NCBI GenBank assembly: GCA_964475755.1
Contig: CAYYXR010000004.1
Coordinates: 1 to 64,000, forward strand
Length of the DNA stretch: 64,000 nucleotides
Direction: 5' to 3'
Source of the DNA: UBA11612 sp964475755
GTDB taxonomy: Bacteria > Pseudomonadota > Alphaproteobacteria > Rhodospirillales > Rhodospirillaceae
In this document: one piece after another, positions 43,238 through 51,637 of the stretch
Position numbering within the stretch: the first letter of the stretch is position 1
Layout: each line of letters starts with the position of its first letter
Program-made: the position numbers and the translations under genes
The notes under the pieces: generated by a model
Seen by the model: the letters and a program-made list of their open reading frames with translations, nothing else
Database searches by the model: none
What the model was told of the DNA's origin: nothing

Positions 43238-44421
43238 TATGAACGCTTTTTTGAACGTTCGCTGAGCAGGTCGCGAGCAATCACCATGCGATGCACCTCC
43301 GACGGACCTTCACCGATCCGTTTAATGCGCAATTCACGGTACCATCTTTCCAAAGGCATCTCCTTGGAAACGCCGAGGCCGCCGAAAATCTGAATGCAGC
43401 GGTCAACAACCCGTCCCGCAGTCTCGGTTGCGTACAACTTGGCGATAGACGCATCGACCTTGATGTTATGCCCGAGATCTCCGCGCCAAGCCGCCTGATA
43501 AATAAGCAGCCGCGCGGCGCGCAACTCAACCTCGCTGTCTGCGATCATCCACTGGATAGCCTGCTTGTCGGCAAGCGGCGAGCGGAAGGTTTCGCGCTCC
43601 TTGGCCCATTCGATAGCGAGATTTAAAGCCGCCTGGCCGATACCGATCACACCAGCGGCATACGGCACGCGGCCATGAACCAGCCAATCTTCGGCAAGCG
43701 CAAAGCCATTTCCTTCTTCGCCCAGAAGATTCTCCGCGGGTACTTCGCAGTCCTCCAGGTGCACTTCGTGGGGGGAGTACGCCCGAATCACCGGAATGGG
43801 CTTCAGACTGAAGCCTTTGAACCTGTTCTCGACGATAAACGAGCTGATCCCGCCGCGTCCCTTATCGCCGGTGCGCGCAAACACCAGCCCCCAGCTGGAT
43901 TCGGCCGCACCGGAAATGAATATCTTGGTACCGTTGAGAATGTATTTGTCACCCTTGCGCACCGCCTTTGTTGCGATGGCGCGGCCCGGATCGGAGCCGC
44001 CGCCGGCCTCGGTGATGGCAACAAATGTCTTTTCACCCTTCTCAATGGTCGGCAGCGCATATTTTTTGATTTGCGCCTTGGTGCCTTTGAAAATGACGTT
44101 GGGCGGATCCCAGCCAAAGACATGGCAACCAATAATATAAGCGCCCATTTTGCACTGGGTGGTCTCCTCGGCGACGACCGCCTGACCCAACAGGCTCAAT
44201 CCGGCCCCGCCGAATTCCGCCGGTGTCTCGAATTGCCATAAGCCCAGCGATTTTGCCTTTGCCTGTAATCGCTTCAGAACATCGGGCGGCAATGCAATGG
44301 CGTCGTGCGGCAGTTTATTTTCTTCGGGAATGATCTCTTCGCGCATAAACCGGCGGACAGTCGCCTGAAGTAGGCGCAAATCCTCCGGCAATTCCCAACT
44401 GGCATCGGCATTGGCGCTCAT
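43237..44421 (-). CDS. Acyl-CoA dehydrogenase
   Basis: A 394-residue FAD-dependent acyl-CoA dehydrogenase with TFVAITEAGGGSDPGRAIATKA in the middle domain (substrate/FAD loop, 22 residues; key TEAGGGSDP) and a C-terminal IGEGPSEVHRMVIARDLL, which places it in the branch that includes ACAD10/11 and several uncharacterised bacterial enzymes. AAGAGG precedes the ATG. It is the first gene of a three-gene operon with atuA and its small subunit; AtuD in Pseudomonas, a citronellyl-CoA dehydrogenase, occupies a comparable place. Confidence 0.9.
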   Translation of the reverse strand: MSANADASWELPEDLRLLQATVRRFMREEIIPEENKLPHDAIALPPDVLKRLQAKAKSLGLWQFETPAEFGGAGLSLLGQAVVAEETTQCKMGAYIIGCHVFGWDPPNVIFKGTKAQIKKYALPTIEKGEKTFVAITEAGGGSDPGRAIATKAVRKGDKYILNGTKIFISGAAESSWGLVFARTGDKGRGGISSFIVENRFKGFSLKPIPVIRAYSPHEVHLEDCEVPAENLLGEEGNGFALAEDWLVHGRVPYAAGVIGIGQAALNLAIEWAKERETFRSPLADKQAIQWMIADSEVELRAARLLIYQAAWRGDLGHNIKVDASIAKLYATETAGRVVDRCIQIFGGLGVSKEMPLERWYRELRIKRIGEGPSEVHRMVIARDLLSERSKKRS

Positions 44422-44591
44422 ATGACCGCCTCTTCTTCGTTTGAATGTCTGCTGGATACGACCTGGCCTAGGCGATCCTCCCCTATCAAGCTTTGTTAGC
44501 GTTAATTGAGCTGAAATGGAATGCTCAACTGCCCTGTCATCGAAACGGCAATCGGGATAAGGTGCGGTACATATTTGGCGGAGCGGCGATC

Positions 44592-45200
44592 ATGGTGAAA
44601 TTCGAGTTCTTCTTCGATGTCTCCAGCCCCTGGACATATATCGCATTTCAAAATGTCCGGCCTCTTGCCCAGGAATACGGCGTGAACATCGAATGGCGCC
44701 CGATTCTGGTGGGCGGCATTTTCAACACCATCAATCCCAGCGTGTATGAGTCGCGCGAAAATCCGGTTCCGGCGAAGCTCGCCTATCAAGATAAGGATAT
44801 TGCGGATTGGGCGCGGGTAAGCGGCCTTAAGGTGGTCTGGAAACCCGACGTCTTCCCGGTCAACAGCGTCAAATCGCTGCGCGGCTGCCTTGTCGCCGAG
44901 CGCACGGGCCGCCTGGCGGATATGGCCAAGGTCTTCTTTGAACTCTACTGGGGTGAGAATTTGGATATTTCCCAGGACGACGTTCTCGCCCAAGGGTGCG
45001 ACCGCATTGGATTTGATCGGAAGACGTTTTTTGATGGCATTGCCGAGCCGGAAATCAAACAGCAACTCAAGGACAATACCGAGGAGGTCATACGGCGCGG
45101 CGGCTTCGGGTCACCGACCATGTTCGTCAACGAAACCGATATGTATTTCGGCAATGACCGGCTGATCTTGGTCCGCGAGGCGTTCGATCGCCTCTCGTAG
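44592..45200 (+). CDS. 2-hydroxychromene-2-carboxylate isomerase family (DsbA/GST-kappa fold)
   Basis: A 202-residue thioredoxin-fold isomerase with FFFDVSSPWTYIAFQNVRPL at the N-terminus, where the Ser of SSP is the glutathione-contacting residue, and GFGSPTMFVNETDMYFGNDR at the C-terminus. Family members isomerise 2-hydroxychromene-2-carboxylate in naphthalene degradation with glutathione, or act on other dienes. The start is at ATG 44592; the 33 codons before it show no similarity. It stands alone between two minus-strand operons and is divergent from the dehydrogenase at 44421. Confidence 0.88.
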   Translation: MVKFEFFFDVSSPWTYIAFQNVRPLAQEYGVNIEWRPILVGGIFNTINPSVYESRENPVPAKLAYQDKDIADWARVSGLKVVWKPDVFPVNSVKSLRGCLVAERTGRLADMAKVFFELYWGENLDISQDDVLAQGCDRIGFDRKTFFDGIAEPEIKQQLKDNTEEVIRRGGFGSPTMFVNETDMYFGNDRLILVREAFDRLS

Positions 45201-45203
45201 GGT

Positions 45204-46007
45204 TTAGAAATTCGGTTTGCGCTTGGCATGGAAAGCGTCCATGCCTTCTTTCCAGTCGTCCGAGCCCACCAAAAGCGCAAGGGATTCAAGGCCGTAACGG
45301 CGCGCGCTTTTCAGGTCCACACTTTCACTGACATATACAGATGCCTTGCCTTGGGCGATGGCCATGGGGCTCAGCTCTTTCAATTTTTCGGCAAGCGCAA
45401 GAGCCGCGGGCATCAATTCGTCGGGCTCAACGGCAGAATAAAGCAGTCCGTGCCTGTCCACCTCGTCCGCCGATAGATGCGCCCCGAGCAGCACCCACTC
45501 CATCGCCTTGCTGCGTCCGGCATGATGCAGCAGTTTCTGCACGCCGCCCGCACCCGGAATGGCGCCCAACTTCACTTCCGGCACGCCGATCTTTGCGGTC
45601 TTGGACATGATGCGGAAATCGCACGAGATCGCCATTTCGCACCCGCCGCCCAAAGCATAGCCGTTTATGGCGGCAATGATGGGAAACGGCATGGCCTCGA
45701 AGCGGTCATAAAGCCGCGCGATCAGATCGAGATAATTATCACGCAGCTCCATTCCGGTTTTTCCGATGGGTGAATTGGGATCGGTGAAGTAATCGAGATG
45801 CGCGCCGCAACAGAACGCGCGTCCCGAGCCGGTGATGATCAATGCCCGCGCTTTTTCTTTGCACGCAATATCCAACGCCCGACCCAGCTCATTCAGCAGA
45901 TCCAGATGGAGGGTGTTCATTTCCTTCGCCCGGTTCATGGTGGCTAGAGCCACCTTTTCCGCAGGCCAAGTAAACGTAACCGCTTTTCCGTCGAAGGCTT
46001 CGGGCAT
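45204..46007 (-). CDS. Enoyl-CoA hydratase/isomerase family protein
   Basis: A 267-residue crotonase-fold protein with SGRAFCCGAHLDYFTDP and INGYALGGGCEMAISCDFRI as oxyanion-hole segments and PEVKLGAIPGAGGVQKLLHH containing the acid position. It is the last gene of the operon starting with the thiolase-fold gene at 50061 and lies 12 bases after the acyl-CoA dehydrogenase. It would act on the enoyl-CoA made by that enzyme. Confidence 0.9.
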   Translation of the reverse strand: MPEAFDGKAVTFTWPAEKVALATMNRAKEMNTLHLDLLNELGRALDIACKEKARALIITGSGRAFCCGAHLDYFTDPNSPIGKTGMELRDNYLDLIARLYDRFEAMPFPIIAAINGYALGGGCEMAISCDFRIMSKTAKIGVPEVKLGAIPGAGGVQKLLHHAGRSKAMEWVLLGAHLSADEVDRHGLLYSAVEPDELMPAALALAEKLKELSPMAIAQGKASVYVSESVDLKSARRYGLESLALLVGSDDWKEGMDAFHAKRKPNF

Positions 46008-46019
46008 GGCGCGTTCTCG

Positions 46020-47180
46020 TTAAGTGAAGGAAACGTCGAGGCCGAGATCGCGGGCAATCAGCATCGCCTGGATCTGACTGGAGCCGTCACCGATGGTACA
46101 CACACGGTTATCGCGTAAAGCGCGGGACACCGGACAATCATCCATTAAACCCCAGCCGCCGTGCACCTGCACCGCAAGGTTGGCGCACTCGGTTGCGATT
46201 TCGGTGGCATAGTACTTGGCCACGGCGAGGTCTTTGACCGAGGCCAACCCCTTATCGGTCAACCACGCGGCTTTGTATGTGACGAGCCGCGCGGTTTCGA
46301 CCTTCACGGCAATATCAGCCACCATCTGTTGCACCAACTGCAAACTGCCGAGCGTGCCGCCGAAAGCTTTACGTTCCTTGGCGTAGTTCACCGCGTGGTC
46401 CAAACACCCTTGCGCAAGACCCAGCGAACACGTCGCCAGGAACACGCGCGCCTGCTGATAGCCCTTGTGCAACAGCAAGCGGCCCTTATCCACCTCGCCG
46501 ACGATATGATCGGGCGTGAGTTCGCAGTCATCGAAGTGCAGCGGGTGCGTGTCGGAGGATTTCCAGCCCATCTTGCTGTAGGCCTTGCCCACCGTGTAGC
46601 CCTTTGCGCCCACCGGCACGAGGAACAGTGTGAAGGATTTCTTCGGCACATCCGACGGGCTCGTTACCGCGAGCACCAGCGCGAACGAAGAGATATCTGT
46701 GCCGGGGTTGGTGATGAACGCTTTTTCTCCGTTCAGCTTCCAAACGTTGCCGTCCAGCTTCGCGCGCGTCTTAAACGCGGAAGTGTCCGAACCTGCTTGC
46801 GGTTCGGTACCGGCGATAGAGCAAATCTTCTTTCCCGCAACAATGTCGGGCAGATACTTCTCTTTCTGCTCCTCGGTGCCGAAGCGCGCCAGGGTCAGGC
46901 CGGTGGCAATGCTGACCATGGTCCCGACCGCCAGGGACTGATCGGCCCGGGCGACCTGTTCTAAAGCAAGCGCAGTCTCAAAGGTTCCAAGACCCATCCC
47001 GCCCCACTTTTCCTCGAACGGAATGGAGGTGATCCCGAGCTCCGCCATTTCTTGAAAAAGCGCCGTGGGAAACTTCGCGTCCTTGTCCAGCTGTTCGGCC
47101 ACAGGCGCGATCTTCGCCTGTGCAAACTGATGCATGGTGTCCTGAAGCTGCTTTTGGTCGTCCGATAACAAAAAGTCCAT
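46020..47180 (-). CDS. Acyl-CoA dehydrogenase
   Basis: A 386-residue FAD-dependent acyl-CoA dehydrogenase, starting MDFLLSDDQKQLQDTMHQFA. The FAD/substrate loop is CSIAGTEPQAGSDTSAFKT, and the C-terminal motif is CTIGDGSSQIQAMLIARDLG, where the position of the usual catalytic Glu (as in MCAD Y-E-G-T) carries Asp. The base could instead be on another helix, as in isovaleryl-type enzymes. TAGGAG lies 8 bases before the ATG. It shares an operon with two thiolase-fold proteins, a DUF35 protein and a hydratase. Confidence 0.9.
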   Translation of the reverse strand: MDFLLSDDQKQLQDTMHQFAQAKIAPVAEQLDKDAKFPTALFQEMAELGITSIPFEEKWGGMGLGTFETALALEQVARADQSLAVGTMVSIATGLTLARFGTEEQKEKYLPDIVAGKKICSIAGTEPQAGSDTSAFKTRAKLDGNVWKLNGEKAFITNPGTDISSFALVLAVTSPSDVPKKSFTLFLVPVGAKGYTVGKAYSKMGWKSSDTHPLHFDDCELTPDHIVGEVDKGRLLLHKGYQQARVFLATCSLGLAQGCLDHAVNYAKERKAFGGTLGSLQLVQQMVADIAVKVETARLVTYKAAWLTDKGLASVKDLAVAKYYATEIATECANLAVQVHGGWGLMDDCPVSRALRDNRVCTIGDGSSQIQAMLIARDLGLDVSFT

Positions 47181-47206
47181 GACGTCGCTCCTAAATCAGA
47201 TGCCTG

Positions 47207-47761
47207 TTATTTCTTCAGCAGGCGGTAATGGAAATCGGTGATGCGTCCTTCCGGCTTGGCATTGAACTGCACCTTGACGCGCGCGCCGGGCTGCATCTTC
47301 GCCATGGCCTTGGTCACATCGGACAGGTTCTCGCCTTCAATGAAGTTCGCCATGGCTGTGCTCACGCCGTCGAGACGGACATAAGCGATAGCGTAGGGCG
47401 GCTTGGGCAGGCCTTCGAACTGCGCGGTGACAATCGTCGCCGATTCAATCGTTCCCTCATGCCCGGCTTCGACCCAAGCATCACACGCTTCAAACGACCG
47501 CTCGCAATAAGCGCGTGGCGGCAAGTAGGCGATGCCCGACTTGCTGCACTTGGCAGCCAGAATCTTGCGCTCCTTCAAGCCTTCGAAGAAGTGACCGGCG
47601 ACCTTGCCGACCGAGTAGTTGTAGCGCACGTGCCATTCGCCAGGGATGACCATGTTGTTGAACGGTACATCCTGAAGCTTGTTCACTTTGGTTTTGCTCT
47701 TGGCCTTGGACTTGGCTTTCGCATTTGTTTTAGCCTTGGATTTGCTTTTTGCTTTGCTCAT
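47207..47761 (-). CDS. DUF35 OB-fold protein with Lys/Ala/Ser-rich N-terminal tail
   Basis: A 184-residue protein. Residues 1-30 are a low-complexity tail of repeated K-A-K-S units; the rest is a DUF35-type zinc-ribbon/OB fold (GHFFEGLKERKILAAKCSKSG, then AYLPPRAYCERSFEACDAWV). The ribbon is altered: the second cysteine of the first CxxC is Ser, and the second half has C-x6-C. GAGGGG upstream of ATG 47761 supports the full-length start including the tail. The gene lies between two thiolase-fold genes and a dehydrogenase, so the protein is a likely docking subunit for those. Confidence 0.87.
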   Translation of the reverse strand: MSKAKSKSKAKTNAKAKSKAKSKTKVNKLQDVPFNNMVIPGEWHVRYNYSVGKVAGHFFEGLKERKILAAKCSKSGIAYLPPRAYCERSFEACDAWVEAGHEGTIESATIVTAQFEGLPKPPYAIAYVRLDGVSTAMANFIEGENLSDVTKAMAKMQPGARVKVQFNAKPEGRITDFHYRLLKK

Positions 47762-47773
47762 TGCTCGCCCCTC

Positions 47774-48967
47774 TTAGGAAACGTAATCGTCGCTGAATGC
47801 GGAAACGGTGAAAAATTGGGTGGACCCGCCGATGGCAGTGGCGATCGCCTTTTTAGCGTTCTTCACCTGCATGTCGCCGGCCCGGCCCATGATCTGTTTT
47901 GCGGCATCGATGGCGCGCACAAGGCCCGTCACACCGATGGGATTGGTGCACAACGTGCCGCCGGACGGATTGACCGCGACAATGCCGCCATCAATTTCCC
48001 ATCCATTATCTTCGTTTATGGCCGTGGCTTCGCCGCGCCCACAAAAGCCGAGCGATTCCAATGCCGGAAATTGAAAGGTGCTGAACGGATCGTAAAGCTC
48101 GAGCACGTCCACCTCGCGCACCGGATCGATGATGCCCGCTTGGCGGTAACATTCCTGGGCCGCGCGGTCATAACCATCCTGATCGGCAAAATCCGTATCG
48201 GCCCAATACCCTTGGCGGTCGCCCATGAACACCGAGTGAGTGATGGAGCTCACGCCGGTCATGAACGCCGGGCGTGAACATTTCTCCTTCGCCACATCCT
48301 TGTTGGTCAACACAACGGCCGCACCGCCTGAAGACCGCGGGCAAATATCGAAGCGCTTAAACGGGTAAGAAACGCGAGGTGAATTCATCACGTCATCGAC
48401 GGTGATGGAGCCTTTCAAATGCGCCGTTTCATTTTTTAGCGCGTTCTTGCGCCCACGCACGACCACCTTGGCGAACTGCTCCTCGGTTGTGCCGTATTTG
48501 TGCATGTACCGCTGCGCGGCGAGCGCGGTCATAGTCACGGTGTTCAGCGCAAAATCATGCTCGTAGAACCGATCCCAAATCAGATTCAGCACGTGTTGCG
48601 AGTCCGGCGTTTCGGCGACGCGGTCCGCGCCGACCACCAGCACCGTGTCATACATGCCCGATGCGACGTGAAAATATCCGGCCTGGATCGCCGAACCACC
48701 CGTCGCCCCGCCCGTATGGACGCGCATGAAAGGCTTATTGACGCCCCAGACATGCTCGATGGACCAACGCTCTACGTCGTTCACACCCATGAAGTGCGTC
48801 GGCGACATGGAAAAGACGATGGCGTCGATTTCATCGGGCACCATGCCCGCGTCATCGAGCGCCAGCTTGGCCGCATCCTGGGCCAGCTCCACATAGTTCT
48901 TGTCGGCGTGGTGACTCCGAAAGCGGGTCTGCCCCGTGCCGACGACGGCTACTGGTTGTTTCGCCAT
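47774..48967 (-). CDS. Thiolase-fold protein without the catalytic cysteine
   Basis: A 397-residue SCP-x/thiolase-superfamily protein starting MAKQPVAVVGTGQTRFRS. The nucleophile loop reads RVHTGGATGGSAIQAG (Cys replaced by Gly) and the GHP motif reads CTNPIGVTGL (His replaced by Asn). VLELYDPFSTFQFPALESLG keeps the Tyr found in Ltp2-type aldolases. A retro-aldolase or a condensing role in a complex is more likely than thiolysis. The start is put at ATG 48967 with GAGGGAG 8 bases upstream; the frame extends 2 codons to a GTG. Confidence 0.87.
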   Translation of the reverse strand: MAKQPVAVVGTGQTRFRSHHADKNYVELAQDAAKLALDDAGMVPDEIDAIVFSMSPTHFMGVNDVERWSIEHVWGVNKPFMRVHTGGATGGSAIQAGYFHVASGMYDTVLVVGADRVAETPDSQHVLNLIWDRFYEHDFALNTVTMTALAAQRYMHKYGTTEEQFAKVVVRGRKNALKNETAHLKGSITVDDVMNSPRVSYPFKRFDICPRSSGGAAVVLTNKDVAKEKCSRPAFMTGVSSITHSVFMGDRQGYWADTDFADQDGYDRAAQECYRQAGIIDPVREVDVLELYDPFSTFQFPALESLGFCGRGEATAINEDNGWEIDGGIVAVNPSGGTLCTNPIGVTGLVRAIDAAKQIMGRAGDMQVKNAKKAIATAIGGSTQFFTVSAFSDDYVS

Positions 48968-48969
48968 CT

Positions 48970-50061
48970 TCACACTCCCTCAAAAATGACGGCGACGTGG
49001 CCTTGCTGCGCAAAGCCATGGCTTTGGTGGGCTGCGGCGATGTGTGCGCCCTGCACCTGCGTCGGCCCGGCCAAACCGTTGACTTGTAAAATGGCTTCGG
49101 CGGCGTTGGTCATGCCCGTGCAGAAATAGGGGTTCTGTGCAAACACTCCGCCCGACGGCGAGACAGCATCCAAGCCCTCCACACCCAGCGCGGATTTGAA
49201 CGCGAGCTCGTGATACCCGGTCTGGCTATCCAACTCGATTACGTCCAACTCGTCCGCATCCAGAAGACCAGCCATGCCGAGCGCGTCTTCGAACGTATCG
49301 CGGAAGCCGGTGAGCGCACCGAGCCGGTCGCGCCCCAAGCTGTACCCTTCGGTACGCCATCCCATGCCGGCGATGCGCGCCAGCGGACGGCAGTTCGGAT
49401 GTTCGGCCACCCATTCCCCAGAAGCGAGCACCATCGAGACCGCGCCGTCGGTAATCGGCGCCTGATGGCTCTTGCGCAGCGGATAGGCGAGATGCGGAGA
49501 GTTTGAAATCTCATGGGCCGGCGGCACTTGGCGCTGCATGCCGCGCGGGTTTTTATGCGCGCGCCGATAACCTTCCATAACCGCCCGGTTCACGTCGTCT
49601 TCGTCAATGCCGTAGATGTCCGCCACGGTCTGCGCGAACAGGCCGTCGGTGATCGACATGTTGAGCCCGATGGGCCGGGTGAAGAAGGGCTCGCACCTGG
49701 AATTCATGACCTCTTCCACCGGCGCGACGGAGCTTTTGTTCCAGCTGGACACGAGGCCCAGATGGAACACGCCAGAACCGGCGCGCATGGCGGCGAGGCA
49801 GAACCCGGTCAGGCCGGAGTCCGTGCATTTCAGTTCGTCCTTCAGATACGCCCCTGCCGGCGTAGCCAAAAGCATGCTCGAAATGCTGCGACCGTCCAAC
49901 TCGTCGCACGCAGCGATGGTCACGTGGTCGATTTCATCGCGCGAAACGCCCGCATCGTCCAAAGCGCCGCGCGCGGTGTCGAACACCATCTCTTCAAGAC
50001 GTTTGTCCGCCACACGATCCGACGGATCGTGAACGTCCATGCCGATTACATAAACATCCAT
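48970..50061 (-). CDS. Thiolase-like protein, probably non-catalytic partner
   Basis: A 363-residue thiolase-fold protein, first gene of a five-gene operon. The canonical nucleophile region reads KCTDSGLTGFCLAAM, so the Cys is Ser, and the C-terminal part VSPSGGVFAQNPYFCTGMTN has no GHP motif. It is shorter than and different from its neighbour, and the two adjacent divergent thiolase-fold genes plus a DUF35 gene suggest a heteromeric complex in which this chain is structural. ATG 50061 has AGAGAGG upstream. The 116-base gap to the upstream FAD oxidase gene probably holds the operon promoter. Confidence 0.83.
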   Translation of the reverse strand: MDVYVIGMDVHDPSDRVADKRLEEMVFDTARGALDDAGVSRDEIDHVTIAACDELDGRSISSMLLATPAGAYLKDELKCTDSGLTGFCLAAMRAGSGVFHLGLVSSWNKSSVAPVEEVMNSRCEPFFTRPIGLNMSITDGLFAQTVADIYGIDEDDVNRAVMEGYRRAHKNPRGMQRQVPPAHEISNSPHLAYPLRKSHQAPITDGAVSMVLASGEWVAEHPNCRPLARIAGMGWRTEGYSLGRDRLGALTGFRDTFEDALGMAGLLDADELDVIELDSQTGYHELAFKSALGVEGLDAVSPSGGVFAQNPYFCTGMTNAAEAILQVNGLAGPTQVQGAHIAAAHQSHGFAQQGHVAVIFEGV

Positions 50062-50177
50062 GAGGCCTCTCTTTTTGTCATCGCATCCCCTACTGACCTG
50101 TTTCTCTCATGCACCGGCGCTGCGGAAACATCGCTCGGCGTTTCCACCGGCGCATGAAATTTGCTCAAATATCCTTA

Positions 50178-51605
50178 TTAAGAATGCAGGCGCGGCCCTG
50201 TGGACGGCCCGAAAATCTTGGTTGGATTCATAATATTTTGCGGATCGAGCGCGCGCTTGATGTCCTGCATCAGCTGAACGCTGTCCCCGTGTTCGGCCTG
50301 CAGATACTTCACCTTACCGATGCCGATGCCGTGTTCACCCGTGCACGTGCCGCCCGCGGCCAGCGCCCGCTCGATCAGGCGGTCATTCGCCGCTTCGACC
50401 TTCTTCAAGTATTCGGGGTCGTCCGGCTTGACCATGATCGTCATATGGAAGTTGCCGTCGCCCACGTGTCCCAGCACCGGCGCGCGCAAATCTTCCTTCA
50501 CCACATCGGCCTTGGTCTCGAGAATCACATCAGCAAGCCGCGAGATGGGCACGCACACGTCCGTCGCCCAAAAACCCCAGCCCGGCCGGTCTTCCTTGTT
50601 GGCCCAAGCCACGTCATGGCGCGCTTGCCACAGTTTGTTGCGCTCTTCGGCGTCGGTGGTCCACTCGAAGTTTCCACCGCCGTTTTCCGAGGCGATGTCC
50701 TGCACCATCTCGGCCTGCTCCTTCACCCCCGCCTCGGTGCCGTGAAACTCCATGAGCAGCAGGTTCTTTTCCGGATAACCGAGCTTCGCGTACTTGTTGA
50801 GCATATGCATCTGCAGATCGTCCATCAGCTCGATGCGCGCGATGGGAATGCCCATTTGAATTGTCTGAATGACGGTGTTCACCGCCCCCTCCAGATTTTC
50901 GAACGAGCACATAGCGGCGGCGATCTTTTCCGGTATGCCGTAAATACGCAGCGTCACTTCGGTGATGATCCCGAGCGTGCCTTCCGAGCCCACGAACAAG
51001 CGCGTGAGATCATAGCCTGCCGATGATTTTCGTGAGCGTCCGCCGGTCCGCATGATGCGCCCGTCCGCGGTCACGACCTGCAACGCAAGAACATTCTCAC
51101 GCATGGTGCCGTATCTGACGGCGTTCGTGCCCGAAGCACGCGTCGAGGCCATGCCGCCCAGGGACGCGTCCGCACCCGGATCGATGGGAAAGAACAATCC
51201 GGTATCGCGCAGGTGCGTGTTCAACGTCTTGCGCGTCACGCCAGGCTGAACAACCGCGTCCAAATCTTCAGTGTGCACATCGACGATCTTGTTCATGTTG
51301 CTAACGTCGATGCACAGCCCACCCAAGGGCGCGGCGATATGCCCTTCCAGCGAGGTTCCCGTGCCATAGGGAATGATGGGAATGGCAAAACGCGAGCAGA
51401 TTTTCACAATCTCCGCGACCTCTTCCGCAGACTCTGCAAAGGCGACTGCGTCGGGCGGTGCCGCGGGGTGATAGGAGATGTCGGTGCCGTGCTGTTCGCG
51501 TACGGCCATGGCCGTAGAGAGCCGGTCGCCCAGCAGGTTTTCCAGAGCGGCAAGCGCATCGCCCATCTGCGGCGGCGATGTGGGTTTGGCGAGTGCCGTT
51601 GCCAT
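50178..51605 (-). CDS. FAD-linked 2-hydroxyacid dehydrogenase (GlcD/LldD-type)
   Basis: A 475-residue flavoprotein of the vanillyl-alcohol-oxidase superfamily. The FAD domain has PYGTGTSLEGHIAAPLGGLC and PGADASLGGMASTRASGTNA, and the C-terminal catalytic domain has VLGHVGDGNFHMTI and CTGEHGIGIGKVKYL. Relatives oxidise D-lactate, glycolate or D-2-hydroxyglutarate. GGAGG precedes the ATG. It lies 32 bases after the indolepyruvate oxidoreductase gene, and the pair probably forms one transcript. Confidence 0.9.
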   Translation of the reverse strand: MATALAKPTSPPQMGDALAALENLLGDRLSTAMAVREQHGTDISYHPAAPPDAVAFAESAEEVAEIVKICSRFAIPIIPYGTGTSLEGHIAAPLGGLCIDVSNMNKIVDVHTEDLDAVVQPGVTRKTLNTHLRDTGLFFPIDPGADASLGGMASTRASGTNAVRYGTMRENVLALQVVTADGRIMRTGGRSRKSSAGYDLTRLFVGSEGTLGIITEVTLRIYGIPEKIAAAMCSFENLEGAVNTVIQTIQMGIPIARIELMDDLQMHMLNKYAKLGYPEKNLLLMEFHGTEAGVKEQAEMVQDIASENGGGNFEWTTDAEERNKLWQARHDVAWANKEDRPGWGFWATDVCVPISRLADVILETKADVVKEDLRAPVLGHVGDGNFHMTIMVKPDDPEYLKKVEAANDRLIERALAAGGTCTGEHGIGIGKVKYLQAEHGDSVQLMQDIKRALDPQNIMNPTKIFGPSTGPRLHS

Positions 51606-51637
51606 GGTCTCCGTACCTCCCTGAATACGCCCGGCGG

